A DNA stretch of 64,000 nt from Pseudomonas lalucatii (lineage in GTDB: Bacteria > Pseudomonadota > Gammaproteobacteria > Pseudomonadales > Pseudomonadaceae): contig NZ_JADPMV010000002.1 in the NCBI RefSeq assembly GCF_018398425.1, forward strand, positions 248,001 through 312,000. The letters are read 5' to 3'. The notes under the pieces were generated by a model. That model made no database searches. It had not been told where the DNA came from and saw nothing but the letters and a program-made list of their open reading frames with translations. The position numbers and the translations under genes are program-made. Positions within the stretch are counted from its first letter, which is position 1. Every line of letters begins with the position of its first letter. Below are positions 10,802-28,078 of the stretch, piece by piece.

Positions 10802-11092
10802 GGCGCGCTCCTCCCCCAGCGGCGGCGCACGCCAAAGAGGGTCAATCAGTCAATACGCGATTGCACAATCGAGATTCAAAGTAACTACTGGGTAAGTCCA
10901 TGGTGGTGTCCCACAGGCCCCGGCGGGGCCGACCGGCAGATCATAACACCGCCCCAGGCCCGTGCGCGTGACAAAAGCCAGCCAAGAACAAGCGCTTGCA
11001 CCACAAACCTGAGTAGTTTCTACGCATGTGCAACTGCGACGCCCGCGCCGGGCCGCAAGGCACCACTGGCGCAGAGCGGACGGTGGGCTAGG

Positions 11093-12117
11093 TGTGATCT
11101 CTCAGTAGGTTGTTCATCCGGGGCATTCCCGGAATTCTGGAAGTGCGACCAACCTAGCCTTCCAGGAGCCCCGGATGAACCTGCATAAACATGCCCGTCT
11201 TACCCCTCGCGGTCGAGCCCTTTTGGTTCAGCGCATCCAGCACGGCTTGCGGGTCGAAGAAGCCGCCCAGGCGGCCGGTGTGAGCGTGCGAACCGCCTAC
11301 AAATGGTTGCGGCGCTTTCGCGAGGAAGGCGAGGCCGGGTTGATGGATCGTTCATCACGTCCGCAACACTGCCCGCATGCGACACCCGATACCGTGGTCG
11401 AGCGTCTGATCGAACATCGGCGATGCCGCAAGACCTATCGGCAGATCGCCAGAGAGCTAGGCTTGGCCGTCAGCACTGTTGCGCGCCGCCTGCGGCGGGC
11501 CGGCTTTCATCGACTGGCTGAGCTGGAGCCGGCGCCACCGGTGGTGCGCTACGAGTACCCGACACCCGGAGATCTGCTGCATCTGGATATCAAAAAGCTG
11601 GGCCGTTTCTGGCGACCTGGCCATCGGGTCACCGGCGACCGCCAGCAGAACTCCGACGGCGCGGGCTGGGAATTCGTCCACGTGGCCATCGACGATGCCA
11701 GCCGCATCGCCTTCAGCAGCCTGCATCCTGACGAGCGTGGTCGCAGTGCTTGCCAAGCCTTGCTCCAGGCGCTGCGCTACTACCGCAGCCTGGGCATTCG
11801 TTTCACCCGCATCATGACCGACAACGGCAGCTGCTATCGCTCTCGCACGTTTCGGCGTTTGCTCAGACGATTGGGGCTGCGCCATCTGCGCACCAAACCT
11901 TACACGCCACGCACCAACGGCAAGGCCGAGCGCTTCATCCAGACCAGTCTGCGCGAGTGGGCCTATGCCCATAGCTATGAAAGTTCGGCACAGCGAGCAC
12001 AGCACCTGACGCCCTGGCTACATCACTACAATTGGCACCGGCCACACGCCAGCCTCGGCTACCAGCCACCAATCAGTCGCGTTCCGCTTTCACTGAATAA
12101 CGTACTGGGTTTACACA
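11093..12117 (+). mobile_element. Complete IS481-family insertion sequence with 6-bp target duplication
   Basis: The 1025-bp element starts TGTGATCTCTCAGTAGG and ends with the imperfect inverse of TGTGTAAACCCAGTACG. It is bracketed by GCTAGG at 11087-11092 and 12118-12123. This matches the NCTAGN target preference known for IS481. The intact duplication and full-length transposase suggest a recent, possibly still mobile insertion. Confidence 0.9.
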
Positions 12118-12122
12118 GCTAG
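11175..12122 (+). CDS. IS481-family DDE transposase
   Basis: 315 residues. The N-terminal helix-turn-helix (VEEAAQAAGVSVRTAYKWLRRF) is followed by a second DNA-binding part with QIARELGLAVSTVARRLRRAG. The rve-type catalytic core has the DDE acids in HLDIKK, IMTDNGSCY and RTNGKAERFI. The stop codon TAG at 12120-12122 is not part of the element: it comes from the target duplication GCTAGG. The ATG is preceded by CAGGAGCCCCGG. Confidence 0.93.
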   Translation: MNLHKHARLTPRGRALLVQRIQHGLRVEEAAQAAGVSVRTAYKWLRRFREEGEAGLMDRSSRPQHCPHATPDTVVERLIEHRRCRKTYRQIARELGLAVSTVARRLRRAGFHRLAELEPAPPVVRYEYPTPGDLLHLDIKKLGRFWRPGHRVTGDRQQNSDGAGWEFVHVAIDDASRIAFSSLHPDERGRSACQALLQALRYYRSLGIRFTRIMTDNGSCYRSRTFRRLLRRLGLRHLRTKPYTPRTNGKAERFIQTSLREWAYAHSYESSAQRAQHLTPWLHHYNWHRPHASLGYQPPISRVPLSLNNVLGLHS

Positions 12123-12155
12123 GCTGCTTTTCTGATCGTCAAGGAGGACGTCTCG

Positions 12156-12647
12156 ATGCACCGACTGCGTTGCTTTGCGCTCTGCGCGACCCTGCTATGC
12201 CCCTCACCCCTGCTGGCCGCGACCGTGTTTCGCTGCGAAGACCCCGGCGGCCACATCACCTTCACCCTGCAAGGCTGCAGCGAGGCGCAGGACCTGCAGC
12301 TGCACCGCGCCCATAACCCGACACCTGGCAGCGGCCAGCCGGTGCCATTGGCGCAGACCGGCAAAACGACCCGCACCAGGTCGCAGGCAAAACCCAGTGC
12401 CCCACTGGTGGTTGGCGAGCAAGGCGACGGCTGCGGCAATCGCGTCACCGGCAGCGCCCGGCGTACGGCCATGATCAGGCAACAGGTGCTCGCCGGCATG
12501 ACCCGCAGCGACGTCGAGAGCGCACTCGGAAAGCCGGACAAGATCAGCACCCAGAACGGCCGGACGCGCTACCACTATCGCGACCGCGAAGGCAGCAGTC
12601 GGCAGATCAGCTTCGACGATGCCGGCTGCGTCAAGGGAAAACCCTAG
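12156..12647 (+). CDS. Secreted DUF4124-like / SmpA-OmlA-like small protein
   Basis: 163 residues. Signal peptide at about 1-21 (ending SPLLA-AT). A DUF4124-like stretch follows (VFRCEDPGGHITFTLQGC, typical of Pseudomonas periplasmic proteins). The C-terminal half, GMTRSDVESALGKPDKI with RYHYRDREG, resembles the SmpA/BamE fold. Function unknown. AAGGAGG lies upstream of the ATG. The IS481 copy ends only 38 bp before the start codon, so the native promoter was probably displaced. Confidence 0.75.
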   Translation: MHRLRCFALCATLLCPSPLLAATVFRCEDPGGHITFTLQGCSEAQDLQLHRAHNPTPGSGQPVPLAQTGKTTRTRSQAKPSAPLVVGEQGDGCGNRVTGSARRTAMIRQQVLAGMTRSDVESALGKPDKISTQNGRTRYHYRDREGSSRQISFDDAGCVKGKP

Positions 12648-12667
12648 GCCACAAAAAATCCGCACAA

Positions 12668-12699
12668 AGAAAAAGGGCCTGCATCGCTGCAGGCCCTTT
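12668..12699 (-). terminator. Rho-independent terminator for the tRNA cluster
   Basis: Read on the minus strand: AGGGCCTGCA, loop GCGA, TGCAGGCCCT, then TTTTTC. It lies just downstream of the first tRNA-Arg and may also end the convergent gene at 12156-12647. Confidence 0.85.
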
Positions 12700-12704
12700 C
12701 GGTA

Positions 12705-12781
12705 TGGCGCACTCAGGAGGATTCGAACCTCCGACCGCCCGGTTCGTAGCCGGGTACTCTATCCAGCTGAGCTATGAGTGC
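12705..12781 (-). tRNA. tRNA-Arg (anticodon ACG), copy 1
   Basis: 77 nt with encoded CCA. The acceptor stem GCACTCA pairs with TGAGTGC, and the anticodon loop reads CTACGAA. Identical to the copy at 12855-12931. Confidence 0.97.
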
Positions 12782-12854
12782 GTATGGCGCTTTTAGACCA
12801 GATCACCGCTGGTTAAAACAAAATGGCTTACATCACTGCAAGCCATTTGCTGTA

Positions 12855-12931
12855 TGGCGCACTCAGGAGGATTCGAACCTCCGACCGCCCGGTTCGTAGC
12901 CGGGTACTCTATCCAGCTGAGCTATGAGTGC
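12855..12931 (-). tRNA. tRNA-Arg (anticodon ACG), copy 2
   Basis: 77 nt, identical in sequence to copy 1, with encoded CCA. The 73-bp spacer between the copies has a small hairpin (AAATGGCTT with AAGCCATTT, about 12822-12849), possibly a processing signal. Confidence 0.97.
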
Positions 12932-13039
12932 ACTGAGCGTGCGCATTATAGGGAGCAAAATCTCTTTTTCAAGCATTATTTCGATTAATTTCAACAACTT
13001 ATCGAGCTAACGCTGAAACCCACCCTACACTGCAAAATA

Positions 13040-13130
13040 TGGCGGAGAAGGGGGGATTCGAACCCCCGACACCCTTTTGAGGTGTACTCCCTTAGCAGGG
13101 GAGCGCCTTCGGCCACTCGGCCACCTCTCC
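13040..13130 (-). tRNA. tRNA-Ser (anticodon GCU)
   Basis: 91 nt with the long variable arm of class II tRNAs and encoded CCA; anticodon loop CTGCTAA. It lies between rsmA and the tRNA-Arg pair, the usual order in Pseudomonas. Confidence 0.97.
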
Positions 13131-13192
13131 GCAACACGGGGCGCATGATAACCATGTTTTCCCCGTTTGCAAAGCCAAAATTTCGAGAAAAA

Positions 13193-13378
13193 TTAGTGGC
13201 TTGGTTCGTCGCCTTTCTCTTTCTGAATACGCTGGTAAATCTCCTCACGGTGCACGGCAACCTCCTTCGGCGCGTTGACGCCGATGCGCACCTGATTACC
13301 TTTCACGCCCAACACGGTGACAGTCACTTCATCACCGACCATCAGGGTCTCTCCGACCCGGCGAGTCAGAATCAGCAT
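13193..13378 (-). CDS. rsmA: Carbon storage / secondary metabolite regulator RsmA (CsrA)
   Basis: 61 residues beginning [18 protein letters not shown], the invariant CsrA start, with the RNA-binding [11 protein letters not shown] near the C terminus. The dimer binds GGA motifs in leaders and blocks translation; in pseudomonads it is titrated by RsmY/RsmZ. GAGGAGAAAGGA precedes the ATG. Downstream of lysC as in other Pseudomonas. Confidence 0.97.
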   Translation of the reverse strand: MLILTRRVGETLMVGDEVTVTVLGVKGNQVRIGVNAPKEVAVHREEIYQRIQKEKGDEPSH

Positions 13379-13517
13379 TCCTTTCTCCTCACGGCTTACA
13401 TTTCAGGACAACAGTCTGCAAAAAAGAAAATGGTGGCAGCCCCGAGCAGCTTAAGCGGAACCTTCACCCAAGTATTGACCAGAGTGGGCAGAAAGAAAGT
13501 CCTGCCCCCCACCAACC

Positions 13518-13554
13518 AAAAAGACGAAAGGCGCGGAACCTGCCGCGCCTTTCG
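13518..13554 (-). terminator. Rho-independent terminator after lysC
   Basis: Minus strand: CGAAAGGCGCGG, loop CAGGTT, CCGCGCCTTTCG, then TCTTTTTGG. It separates lysC from rsmA, so rsmA needs its own promoter in 13379-13517. Confidence 0.92.
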
Positions 13555-13562
13555 GATATGCC

Positions 13563-14801
13563 TCAGTCGCCCTGGCGGGCCGGAGCGTCCAGCTCGAACG
13601 CGGTATGCAGGGCGCGCACCGCGAGTTCCAGGTATTTCTCCTCGATCACCACCGACACCTTGATCTCCGAGGTGGAGATCATCTGGATGTTGATGTTCTC
13701 CTTGGCCAGGGCCTCGAACATGCGGCTGGCGACGCCCGCGTGAGAGCGCATGCCGACGCCGACGATGGACACCTTGGCGATCTTGATGTCGCCGACCACT
13801 TCCCGGGCACCCAGCTCGCGCGAGGTGTTTTCCAGCACCTGCTGCGCACTCTGGTAGTCGTTGCGGTGCACGGTGAAGGTGAAGTCGGTGGTGTTATCGT
13901 GGGACACGTTCTGCACGATCATGTCCACTTCGATGTTGGCGGCGCTGATCGGGCCAAGGATCTTGAAAGCCACGCCCGGGATGTCCGGCACGCCACGGAT
14001 GGTCAGCTTGGCTTCGTCGCGGTTGAAAGCGATGCCGGAGATGATCGGCTGTTCCATGGTTTCCTCTTCATCAAGGGTAATGAGGGTGCCCGGCCCCTCT
14101 TGGAAGCTGTGCAGCACGCGCAGCGGGACGTTGTACTTGCCGGCGAACTCCACCGAACGGATCTGCAGCACCTTGGAGCCGAGGCTGGCCATTTCCAGCA
14201 TTTCCTCGAAGGTGATCTTCTCCAGGCGCTGGGCCTGGGGCACCACGCGCGGGTCGGTGGTGTAGACCCCGTCGACGTCGGTGTAGATCTGGCACTCGGC
14301 GGCCTTCAGCGCCGCGGCCAGGGCCACCCCGGTGGTATCGGAGCCGCCACGGCCGAGGGTGGTGATGTTGCCGTGCTCGTCCACCCCCTGGAAGCCGGCG
14401 ACCACCACCACGCGCCCGGCCTTGAGGTCGTTGCGCAGCTTCTGGTCGTCGATCTGCAGGATGCGCGCCTTGTTGTGCGCGCTGTCGGTGAGGATGCGCA
14501 CCTGGTTGCCGGTGTAGGACACCGCCGGCACGCCGCGCTTGATCAGCGCCATGGCCAGCAGGGCGATGGTCACCTGCTCGCCGGTGGACACCATGACATC
14601 CAGCTCCCGCGGTACCGGCTGATCGTCGCTGACCTGCCTGGCCAGGTCGATCAGGCGGTTGGTCTCGCCACTCATGGCCGACACCACGACGACGATATCG
14701 TCGCCGTTCTCGCGGAATTTCTTGACCTTCTCGGCCACCTGCTGAATACGTTCAACGGTGCCGACGGAGGTGCCCCCGAATTTCTGTACGATCAAAGCCA
14801 T
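13563..14801 (-). CDS. lysC: Aspartate kinase
   Basis: 412 residues, monofunctional type. The N-terminal kinase domain begins with the nucleotide-binding VQKFGGTSVG; two ACT domains occupy about 265-405 and give feedback control by lysine and threonine. It catalyses the first step of Lys, Met, Thr and diaminopimelate synthesis. An internal start for the beta subunit is plausible in this class but not resolved here. GAGGCGG lies before the ATG. Confidence 0.95.
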   Translation of the reverse strand: MALIVQKFGGTSVGTVERIQQVAEKVKKFRENGDDIVVVVSAMSGETNRLIDLARQVSDDQPVPRELDVMVSTGEQVTIALLAMALIKRGVPAVSYTGNQVRILTDSAHNKARILQIDDQKLRNDLKAGRVVVVAGFQGVDEHGNITTLGRGGSDTTGVALAAALKAAECQIYTDVDGVYTTDPRVVPQAQRLEKITFEEMLEMASLGSKVLQIRSVEFAGKYNVPLRVLHSFQEGPGTLITLDEEETMEQPIISGIAFNRDEAKLTIRGVPDIPGVAFKILGPISAANIEVDMIVQNVSHDNTTDFTFTVHRNDYQSAQQVLENTSRELGAREVVGDIKIAKVSIVGVGMRSHAGVASRMFEALAKENINIQMISTSEIKVSVVIEEKYLELAVRALHTAFELDAPARQGD

Positions 14802-14913
14802 TTCAAAGCCGCCTCAGCCCGTGAAGGGCGCCCATTAGACATTCAACTCAGCGCAGTGCCAAGGCCCGCCGGGCGGGGCCCGACCTCGGCGTCGCCGGCG
14901 CACCGGCGGGTGC

Positions 14914-17538
<2,625 letters not shown>

Positions 17539-17658
17539 AGGGTCATCCACGGAATCAGGCGGCCACGGCAAAGCCGGCAAAGGGCCGCATTATATCGGCC
17601 CTGGCATGCGAGGCTAGTGTCTTTCTCGCGAGAGGGCGCCTATTCGGCGCCCTCTCGC

Positions 17659-18663
<1,005 letters not shown>

Positions 18664-18810
18664 GGAAGACTTCCCTGAAAGTGACGAAAGCCCCGATCCT
18701 AAGGGCGCGCCGGACGCCCGACAAGGTACAGCTGGGCGCCGACGACGCGGGACAGACGGCACGGCCCACGCCACCGGCCGGGAAATATGGCCGGGCCCGT
18801 GTACCGCGAC

Positions 18811-19827
18811 TCAGGCCAGGTGGGCGTCCGCGGCCGGCACGACGAGAATGCCGGCGCGCAGGCCGTTCTTCACCCTGGGGTTGGGGAAGATGATGCGCGC
18901 GCCCTGCTCCTCCACCACCCAACGGGTGTCGCTGAGGTCCTCGGCGAGCAGATAGCCGACCGGCAGCTCGCTGAAATTCTCGACGTCCGCCGGCAGGTGC
19001 AGGCGGAAACCGTCGCTGTGCTTGATGATCTCCCGTGCCACGGCGAACAGCTGCAGGTCGCCGATCCCGCCGTCCTGCGCACCGGTCTCGGGCTCGCGGC
19101 CTTCGATGATGGCGTGCAGGCGCGCCTCCAGGCAATCCAGGTTGACCTGCTGGTTCTCCCCGAAGGGCCGTGCCTTGCCCAGCTCCAGGGTGAAGGACTC
19201 GGCGGCCAGCTGGCTGTAGGTGTAGGCGCTGAAGGTGACCGAGCTCTTGTTGTGCAGCAGCACCGCCTCGACCCCCGCCGCGCTCAGCCGGGCCAGCTCG
19301 CGCCTGCTGCGCGGCCGCCCCTCCTGGAAGGGGTAGAGGGCGAACTGCTCGATCTTCGAGCCGCGGATGGCGGTGTGCAGGTCGTAATGCAGGCGCGTGC
19401 GCCCGGGCTGACTGAAGAAGGTGGCGGCCAGGTGCTCCAGCTCGCAGGCGCGCAGTGCCTCGAAGCCGGTGCTCATCTCGTGGCGACCGTTGAACAGGCG
19501 GTTGATGTCCTGTTCGACGTAGCGCTCGCCCTGGCGAATCGCCGGCGGGTTGCCGAGCAGGAAGAGCATGCGCACCCGCGGCTTCAACTCGCCGCGGGCG
19601 ATGCCGTGCAACAGGCGGTCGAGCAGCTCGATCGGCGCGGTCTCGTTGCCATGGATGCCGGCCGACAGCAGCAGGTCGAGGCCGTTGTCGCCGGCCGCCG
19701 GCGGGGTGACTTCCAGGGCGCCCTCGGCCAGCCAGCGCAAGCGCGTGCCCTCGGGGGTCAGCTGGAGCTTCGCTGCCGGCTCGTGGCCGGCCAGGGTCAG
19801 TTCGAGCAGTTTGCCGAGGGCAAGCAT
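18811..19827 (-). CDS. astE: Succinylglutamate desuccinylase
   Basis: 338 residues, zinc carboxypeptidase-like. Zinc ligands are visible in [10 protein letters not shown] (His, Glu) and [10 protein letters not shown] (His). It is the last step of the arginine succinyltransferase pathway, giving glutamate and succinate. ATG 19827 has GAGGTAAC upstream, so the 17 upstream codons are excluded. Last gene of the aru/ast operon. Confidence 0.95.
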   Translation of the reverse strand: MLALGKLLELTLAGHEPAAKLQLTPEGTRLRWLAEGALEVTPPAAGDNGLDLLLSAGIHGNETAPIELLDRLLHGIARGELKPRVRMLFLLGNPPAIRQGERYVEQDINRLFNGRHEMSTGFEALRACELEHLAATFFSQPGRTRLHYDLHTAIRGSKIEQFALYPFQEGRPRSRRELARLSAAGVEAVLLHNKSSVTFSAYTYSQLAAESFTLELGKARPFGENQQVNLDCLEARLHAIIEGREPETGAQDGGIGDLQLFAVAREIIKHSDGFRLHLPADVENFSELPVGYLLAEDLSDTRWVVEEQGARIIFPNPRVKNGLRAGILVVPAADAHLA

Positions 19828-19837
19828 AGGGGTTACC

Positions 19838-20122
19838 TCAATCGTGGTTGCAGTCGGGGCCGTGGACATGCTCGTCATCGCCGAGCTCGGCCGGTTCCAT
19901 TTCCAGCTCGAGACTGACCAGGTTGGTGGCCAGCGGGCGCAGCAGCAGGTTGGCGTATTCGCTGTCGCCTTCGGCGACGTCCACGCCGATCATCAGCTGG
20001 CCGTTGCCGACCTGCTGAATCCATACTTCCTTGCCCTGCCAGAGGACGGCGAAACGGGTGCAGGAGGTCTCCAGCTGGGTGCCGTCGGTATCTTCGAGGA
20101 TCAGTTGCAGGGCGTCGCTCAT
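19838..20122 (-). CDS. Small acidic protein of the ast operon with His/Cys-rich tail
   Basis: 94 residues, no membrane segment or signal peptide. The body ([17 protein letters not shown]) is acidic and the last ten residues, [10 protein letters not shown], contain three His and one Cys, a likely metal-binding tail. It sits 10 bp before astE, a zinc enzyme. An orthologue at the same operon position is known in P. aeruginosa but has no assigned function. Role in metal delivery to AstE is only a suggestion. Confidence 0.75.
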   Translation of the reverse strand: MSDALQLILEDTDGTQLETSCTRFAVLWQGKEVWIQQVGNGQLMIGVDVAEGDSEYANLLLRPLATNLVSLELEMEPAELGDDEHVHGPDCNHD

Positions 20123-20143
20123 ATAATCTCCAGGGGTTGGGTA

Positions 20144-20170
20144 GGGTGGATGTCGCTGTATACATCCACC
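20144..20170. repeat. Inverted repeat between astB and the small ast gene
   Basis: GGTGGATGT and ACATCCACC separated by 8 nt, in the 88-bp intergenic gap. It resembles the dispersed short palindromes at 45005-45052 and 45919-45971; probably an mRNA-stabilising hairpin or repeat element. Confidence 0.5.
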
Positions 20171-20210
20171 GGTGGATCGACGAAGCGTGATCGCCCCGGG
20201 GGCGTCGCCG

Positions 20211-23026
<2,816 letters not shown>

Positions 23027-23113
23027 CTATCACTCCCAGCAATTGCAGCATCCGCCTGTTGGCGGCTGCCTTGTTCGAGCGCGGTGCCGGCCCTGCCGGG
23101 CGCCGCACAATCC

Positions 23114-24130
23114 TCAACCGCGGGCCGACAGCGGCACGGCACGGACCTGATCGCCGGCGGCCAGCTGCAGGCGCTTGGCGGTCAGCGGATCGACCACCAG
23201 GGTGCCGGCGGCCAGGCGCGCCGGCGCGGCGGTGATGCGGCAGTCTGCGCACTTGCGGTTGTGAATCAGGTAAGGCGTGGCGTCTTCGCCCGGCGTGCCG
23301 ACGGCCAGGACCAGCGTCTGGCTGTCGCGCACCGCACGGATCTTCGCGGTCTCCGCCTCGATGGCCGGGCCGGCGTCGAAGATGTCGACATAGCCCTGGT
23401 AGCTGAAACCCTCGCCCTTGAGCATCGTCAGGGCCGGCTCGGTATCGGGGTGGACACGGCCGATCACCGCCCGCGCCTCCTCCGAGAGGAAGCAGGTGTA
23501 GAGCGGGAACTTGGGCATCAGCTCGGCGATGAAGGCCTTGTTGCCGACGCCGGTGAGGTAGTCGGCCTGACTGAACTCCATCTTGAAGAAGTGCCGGCCG
23601 AGGCTCTCCCAGAACGGCGAACGGCCGTTGTCGTCGGACATCCCGCGCATCTCGGCGATCACCTTGTCGCCGAACAGCTCGCGGAACTCGGCGATGAACA
23701 GGAAGCGCGCCTTGGACAGCAGGCGGCCGTTCAAGCCGCTGCGGTGTGCGGCATGCAGGAACAGCGAGCACAGCTCGGAATTGCCGGTCAGGTCGTTGGC
23801 CAGGAACAGGGTGGGGATCTGCCGATGGATGTGCAGCTCCTGGGAGGCGCTGACGGTCAGGCCGACCCGGTAGTTGTACCAGGGCTCGCGCAGGCCGACG
23901 GCACCGGCCACCGCGGAGATGCCGACGACCTGGCCGGCATCGTCCTCGAGCACGAACAGGTAGTCGGCGTCGCCCGGCACGGCGTCGCCACGGAAGGCCT
24001 TCTCCGCCCAGCCGACGCGGTGCGCCAGGCGCTCCTCGTTGGCCGGCAGGGTGGTCAGGCCGGCGCCGGTGCTGCGCGCCAGGTCGATCAACGCCGGAAG
24101 ATCGGCACTGCGTACGGGACGAACGATCAT
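23114..24130 (-). CDS. aruG: Arginine N-succinyltransferase, beta (AruG/AII) subunit
   Basis: 338 residues, AstA family (GNAT-related), beginning MIVRPVRSADLPALIDLA. Conserved YNYRVGLTVSASQELHIH and ELMPKFPLYTCFL. With AruF it forms the heteromeric enzyme that succinylates arginine and ornithine. It is paralogous to the preceding gene (parallel motifs throughout), reflecting an old tandem duplication in Pseudomonas; enterics have a single AstA. 9 bp after aruF. Confidence 0.94.
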   Translation of the reverse strand: MIVRPVRSADLPALIDLARSTGAGLTTLPANEERLAHRVGWAEKAFRGDAVPGDADYLFVLEDDAGQVVGISAVAGAVGLREPWYNYRVGLTVSASQELHIHRQIPTLFLANDLTGNSELCSLFLHAAHRSGLNGRLLSKARFLFIAEFRELFGDKVIAEMRGMSDDNGRSPFWESLGRHFFKMEFSQADYLTGVGNKAFIAELMPKFPLYTCFLSEEARAVIGRVHPDTEPALTMLKGEGFSYQGYVDIFDAGPAIEAETAKIRAVRDSQTLVLAVGTPGEDATPYLIHNRKCADCRITAAPARLAAGTLVVDPLTAKRLQLAAGDQVRAVPLSARG

Positions 24131-24139
24131 GCTGACTCC

Positions 24140-25156
24140 TTAAACCGCGACCAGACGCACGCTGGCGCCTTCACCGACGCCCAGCGCATCGGCGGTTTCC
24201 ACACTAAGGGTGACCGGCTTGCCCGGCACCCAGTCGAGTTCCGCGACCAGGGCGCGGAAGTCCTGCAACTGGCCGTTGCACACCAGGTAGGCACGGCCGC
24301 CCCCGCCCGGCTCGCCGATGCGCACCGGCGCCGTGCGGCTCTGGGCGATGGAGCGAATCCCCGAGGTGCGCGCATGCAGGGTCGGGCCACCGTCGAAGAT
24401 GTCGATGTAGTTGTCGGTCTCGAAACCCTCGCGCATGAGGATGTCGAAGGTCACCTGGGCGCGCGGATGCACCTGGCCCATGGCCTCCTGCGCCGCATCG
24501 GGCAACAGCGGCACGTAGATCGGGTAGTTGGGCATCAGCTCGGCGAGGAAGGTGCGGCTCTTCAGGCCGCAGAGGCGCTCGGCCTCGGTGTAGTTCATGT
24601 CGAAGAAGTTGCGCCCCACCGCGTCCCAGAACGGCGAATCGCCGGCCTCGTCGCTGTGGCCGACTATCTCCACCACCATGGCATCGGCGAAACGCTCCGG
24701 ATGGCTGGCGACGAACAGCAGGCGCCCGCGCGAGTTGAGCTCCGACCAGACGCCGCCGACCAGCGGCCGGTCGATATAGAAGCTGGTCAGCAGGCTGTTG
24801 CCGGTGAGGTCATGGCACAGCGACAGCACATGGATCTTGTTGTGGATCTTCAGCTCGCGGGAGTTGTGCACGAAGGTTTCGTTGCGAAAGCTGTAGAACG
24901 GCTCGCTATAGCCCGCCGAGGCGACGATGCCGGAGCAGCCGACCAGCTTGCCGGTGCTGCTGTCCTCGAGCACGAAGAAATAGCTCTCTTCGCCGTTGAA
25001 GCTGACTTCCGCGGCGAAGGACGCCTCGGAGGCGGCGATCTTGTCGCGCAGGCGCGCGGCGTCGTCCGGCAGCGAAGTCACACCAACCGGGCTGTCCGCG
25101 GCGAGACGCTGCACTTCAGTGAGGTCGGCCATTTGCGCGGGTCGCATCACCAGCAT
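24140..25156 (-). CDS. aruF: Arginine N-succinyltransferase, alpha (AruF/AI) subunit
   Basis: 338 residues from ATG 25156 (AGAAGGAG upstream); the 44 open codons before it cover the intergenic hairpin and are not coding. AstA family, with YSFRNETFVHNSRELKIHNK and ELMPNYPIYVPLLP paralleling AruG. Partner subunit in the first step of the AST pathway. A stem CCGCCCC/GGGGCGG at 25262-25281 lies between aruC and aruF and may set relative transcript levels. Confidence 0.94.
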   Translation of the reverse strand: MLVMRPAQMADLTEVQRLAADSPVGVTSLPDDAARLRDKIAASEASFAAEVSFNGEESYFFVLEDSSTGKLVGCSGIVASAGYSEPFYSFRNETFVHNSRELKIHNKIHVLSLCHDLTGNSLLTSFYIDRPLVGGVWSELNSRGRLLFVASHPERFADAMVVEIVGHSDEAGDSPFWDAVGRNFFDMNYTEAERLCGLKSRTFLAELMPNYPIYVPLLPDAAQEAMGQVHPRAQVTFDILMREGFETDNYIDIFDGGPTLHARTSGIRSIAQSRTAPVRIGEPGGGGRAYLVCNGQLQDFRALVAELDWVPGKPVTLSVETADALGVGEGASVRLVAV

Positions 25157-25295
25157 GGTGTCACTCCTTCTAAGAAAAGCTCCGGACCGCTCGCGCGAGC
25201 TGCCCAGAGAAACCGCGGCACGGGCCGCGGCACACAAGAGACGGTCATCCCTGGTTTCGCTCCGCCCCGTCCATGGGGCGGAAAACACGCCTGGC

Positions 25296-26684
<1,389 letters not shown>

Positions 26685-26802
26685 TTAAACGCAGTTCGCC
26701 GCATTGGCGCACGCCCCGGGCAATTTCCCCACAACATGACCGGCAGGTTTTCGCCGGCGTGCGGAGCAGGGCCGGCCCCTCGTCGCGCCACGCCCGGCGC
26801 GC

Positions 26803-28008
26803 CTAGACGGGCGCCGGCGCGGCCTGCTGCAGCACGGACGGGCGGCTGAGATTGAGGAACTCGTTGAGCTCGAGCTTCTGCGCCATCGCGTCCTGGTAAC
26901 CCAGCTCGATCAGCTCGCTGCAATAGCCGGACTCGAACAGCAGGTAGCTGAGCACCCCGGCGCCGCTGACCTTGGTCGCCCCCGGCCCGCGCAGGAACAG
27001 GCGCAGCGCGGCCGGCAGCTCGTGGCGGTGGCGCGCGGCGATGTCGTCCACCGACTGGCTCGGCGAGATCACCAGCACCTCCACCGGCTTCAGCCCCGCC
27101 CCCCGCGGCCGCTCCTCGGGCGGCACCAGGCGGCTGAGCAGGTTGATCCGCTCGAGCAGCTCGATATCGCCCTCCAGGCTGTCGATGAAGGTGCTGTTGA
27201 GCATGTGGCCGCCGATTTGCGCCAGGGTCGGCGGCTTGACGTCGTGGGGCCGCACCACCGCACTGTTGGCGTCCTCGCCCTGGGGATTGCCGCTGACCCC
27301 GATCACCAGCACCCGACTGGCGCCCAGATGCAGGGCCGGACTGATCGGCGCCGACTGGCGCACGGCGCCATCGCCGAAGTACTCACGATTGATCCGCACC
27401 GGGGGGAACACCAGGGGGATCGAAGCGCTGGCCAACAGGTGCTGCAGCGCCAGCCGGGTCGGCACGCCGACCCGGCGATGGCGGAACCAGGGGTCGATGG
27501 TGGCGCGCCCCTGATAGAAGGTCACCGCCTGGCCGGTCTCGTAGCCGAACGCCGTCACCGCCACCGCGCGCAGGCGCCGCCGGCGCACCGCCGCGGCGAT
27601 CCCGGAGAAGTCCAGCTCGCGGGCGAGCAACTCTCCCAGCGGCGAGCTGTCGAGCAGTGCCACCGGCACCTGCCCCCCGAGGCCGAGCAGGCTGTGACCG
27701 ACGAAGCGCGTGGCCTGGCGCAGCACCCCCGGCCAGTCGCTGCGGTACACCTGATGGGTATGAAAGCCCTGCCAGACCTCGGTCAGGCGGCGGATCGCCT
27801 CGCCGAAATGCAGGGCGCCGCAGGCCAGGCTGACCGCGTTGATGGCCCCGGCGGAGGTGCCGACTATGACCGGGAAAGGGTTGTGCTCGGCACTGGGCAG
27901 CAGATCGGCGATCGCCGCCAGCACCCCCACCTGATAGGCCGCCCGGGCGCCGCCGCCGGAGAGAATCAACCCGGTCACTGGCTGGCTGGGGGGGGCGAAG
28001 TGCGTCAT
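26803..28008 (-). CDS. Patatin-like phospholipase
   Basis: 401 residues. Oxyanion loop [15 protein letters not shown], nucleophile elbow [14 protein letters not shown] and catalytic aspartate in FGDGAVRQ: a complete Ser-Asp dyad. A C-terminal extension ([22 protein letters not shown] and beyond) is typical of cytosolic patatin-like proteins next to lipid genes. No signal peptide from ATG 28008, and the ribosome site is weak. Physiological substrate unknown. It is followed on the opposite side by the lipid A acyltransferase, both on the minus strand. Confidence 0.88.
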   Translation of the reverse strand: MTHFAPPSQPVTGLILSGGGARAAYQVGVLAAIADLLPSAEHNPFPVIVGTSAGAINAVSLACGALHFGEAIRRLTEVWQGFHTHQVYRSDWPGVLRQATRFVGHSLLGLGGQVPVALLDSSPLGELLARELDFSGIAAAVRRRRLRAVAVTAFGYETGQAVTFYQGRATIDPWFRHRRVGVPTRLALQHLLASASIPLVFPPVRINREYFGDGAVRQSAPISPALHLGASRVLVIGVSGNPQGEDANSAVVRPHDVKPPTLAQIGGHMLNSTFIDSLEGDIELLERINLLSRLVPPEERPRGAGLKPVEVLVISPSQSVDDIAARHRHELPAALRLFLRGPGATKVSGAGVLSYLLFESGYCSELIELGYQDAMAQKLELNEFLNLSRPSVLQQAAPAPV

Positions 28009-28078
28009 GGGCCGGTTTCCGAGGTTTCTAGCTAGGCAGTATAGAGAGCGGCGCGGCACCCGCGCGACGCGCGCACCA

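Noticed and set aside
12705..12931. att sites of an integrated island at the duplicated tRNA-Arg genes
   Set aside because: Both copies are complete tRNAs with encoded CCA, only 73 bp apart, with nothing between them and no integrase nearby.
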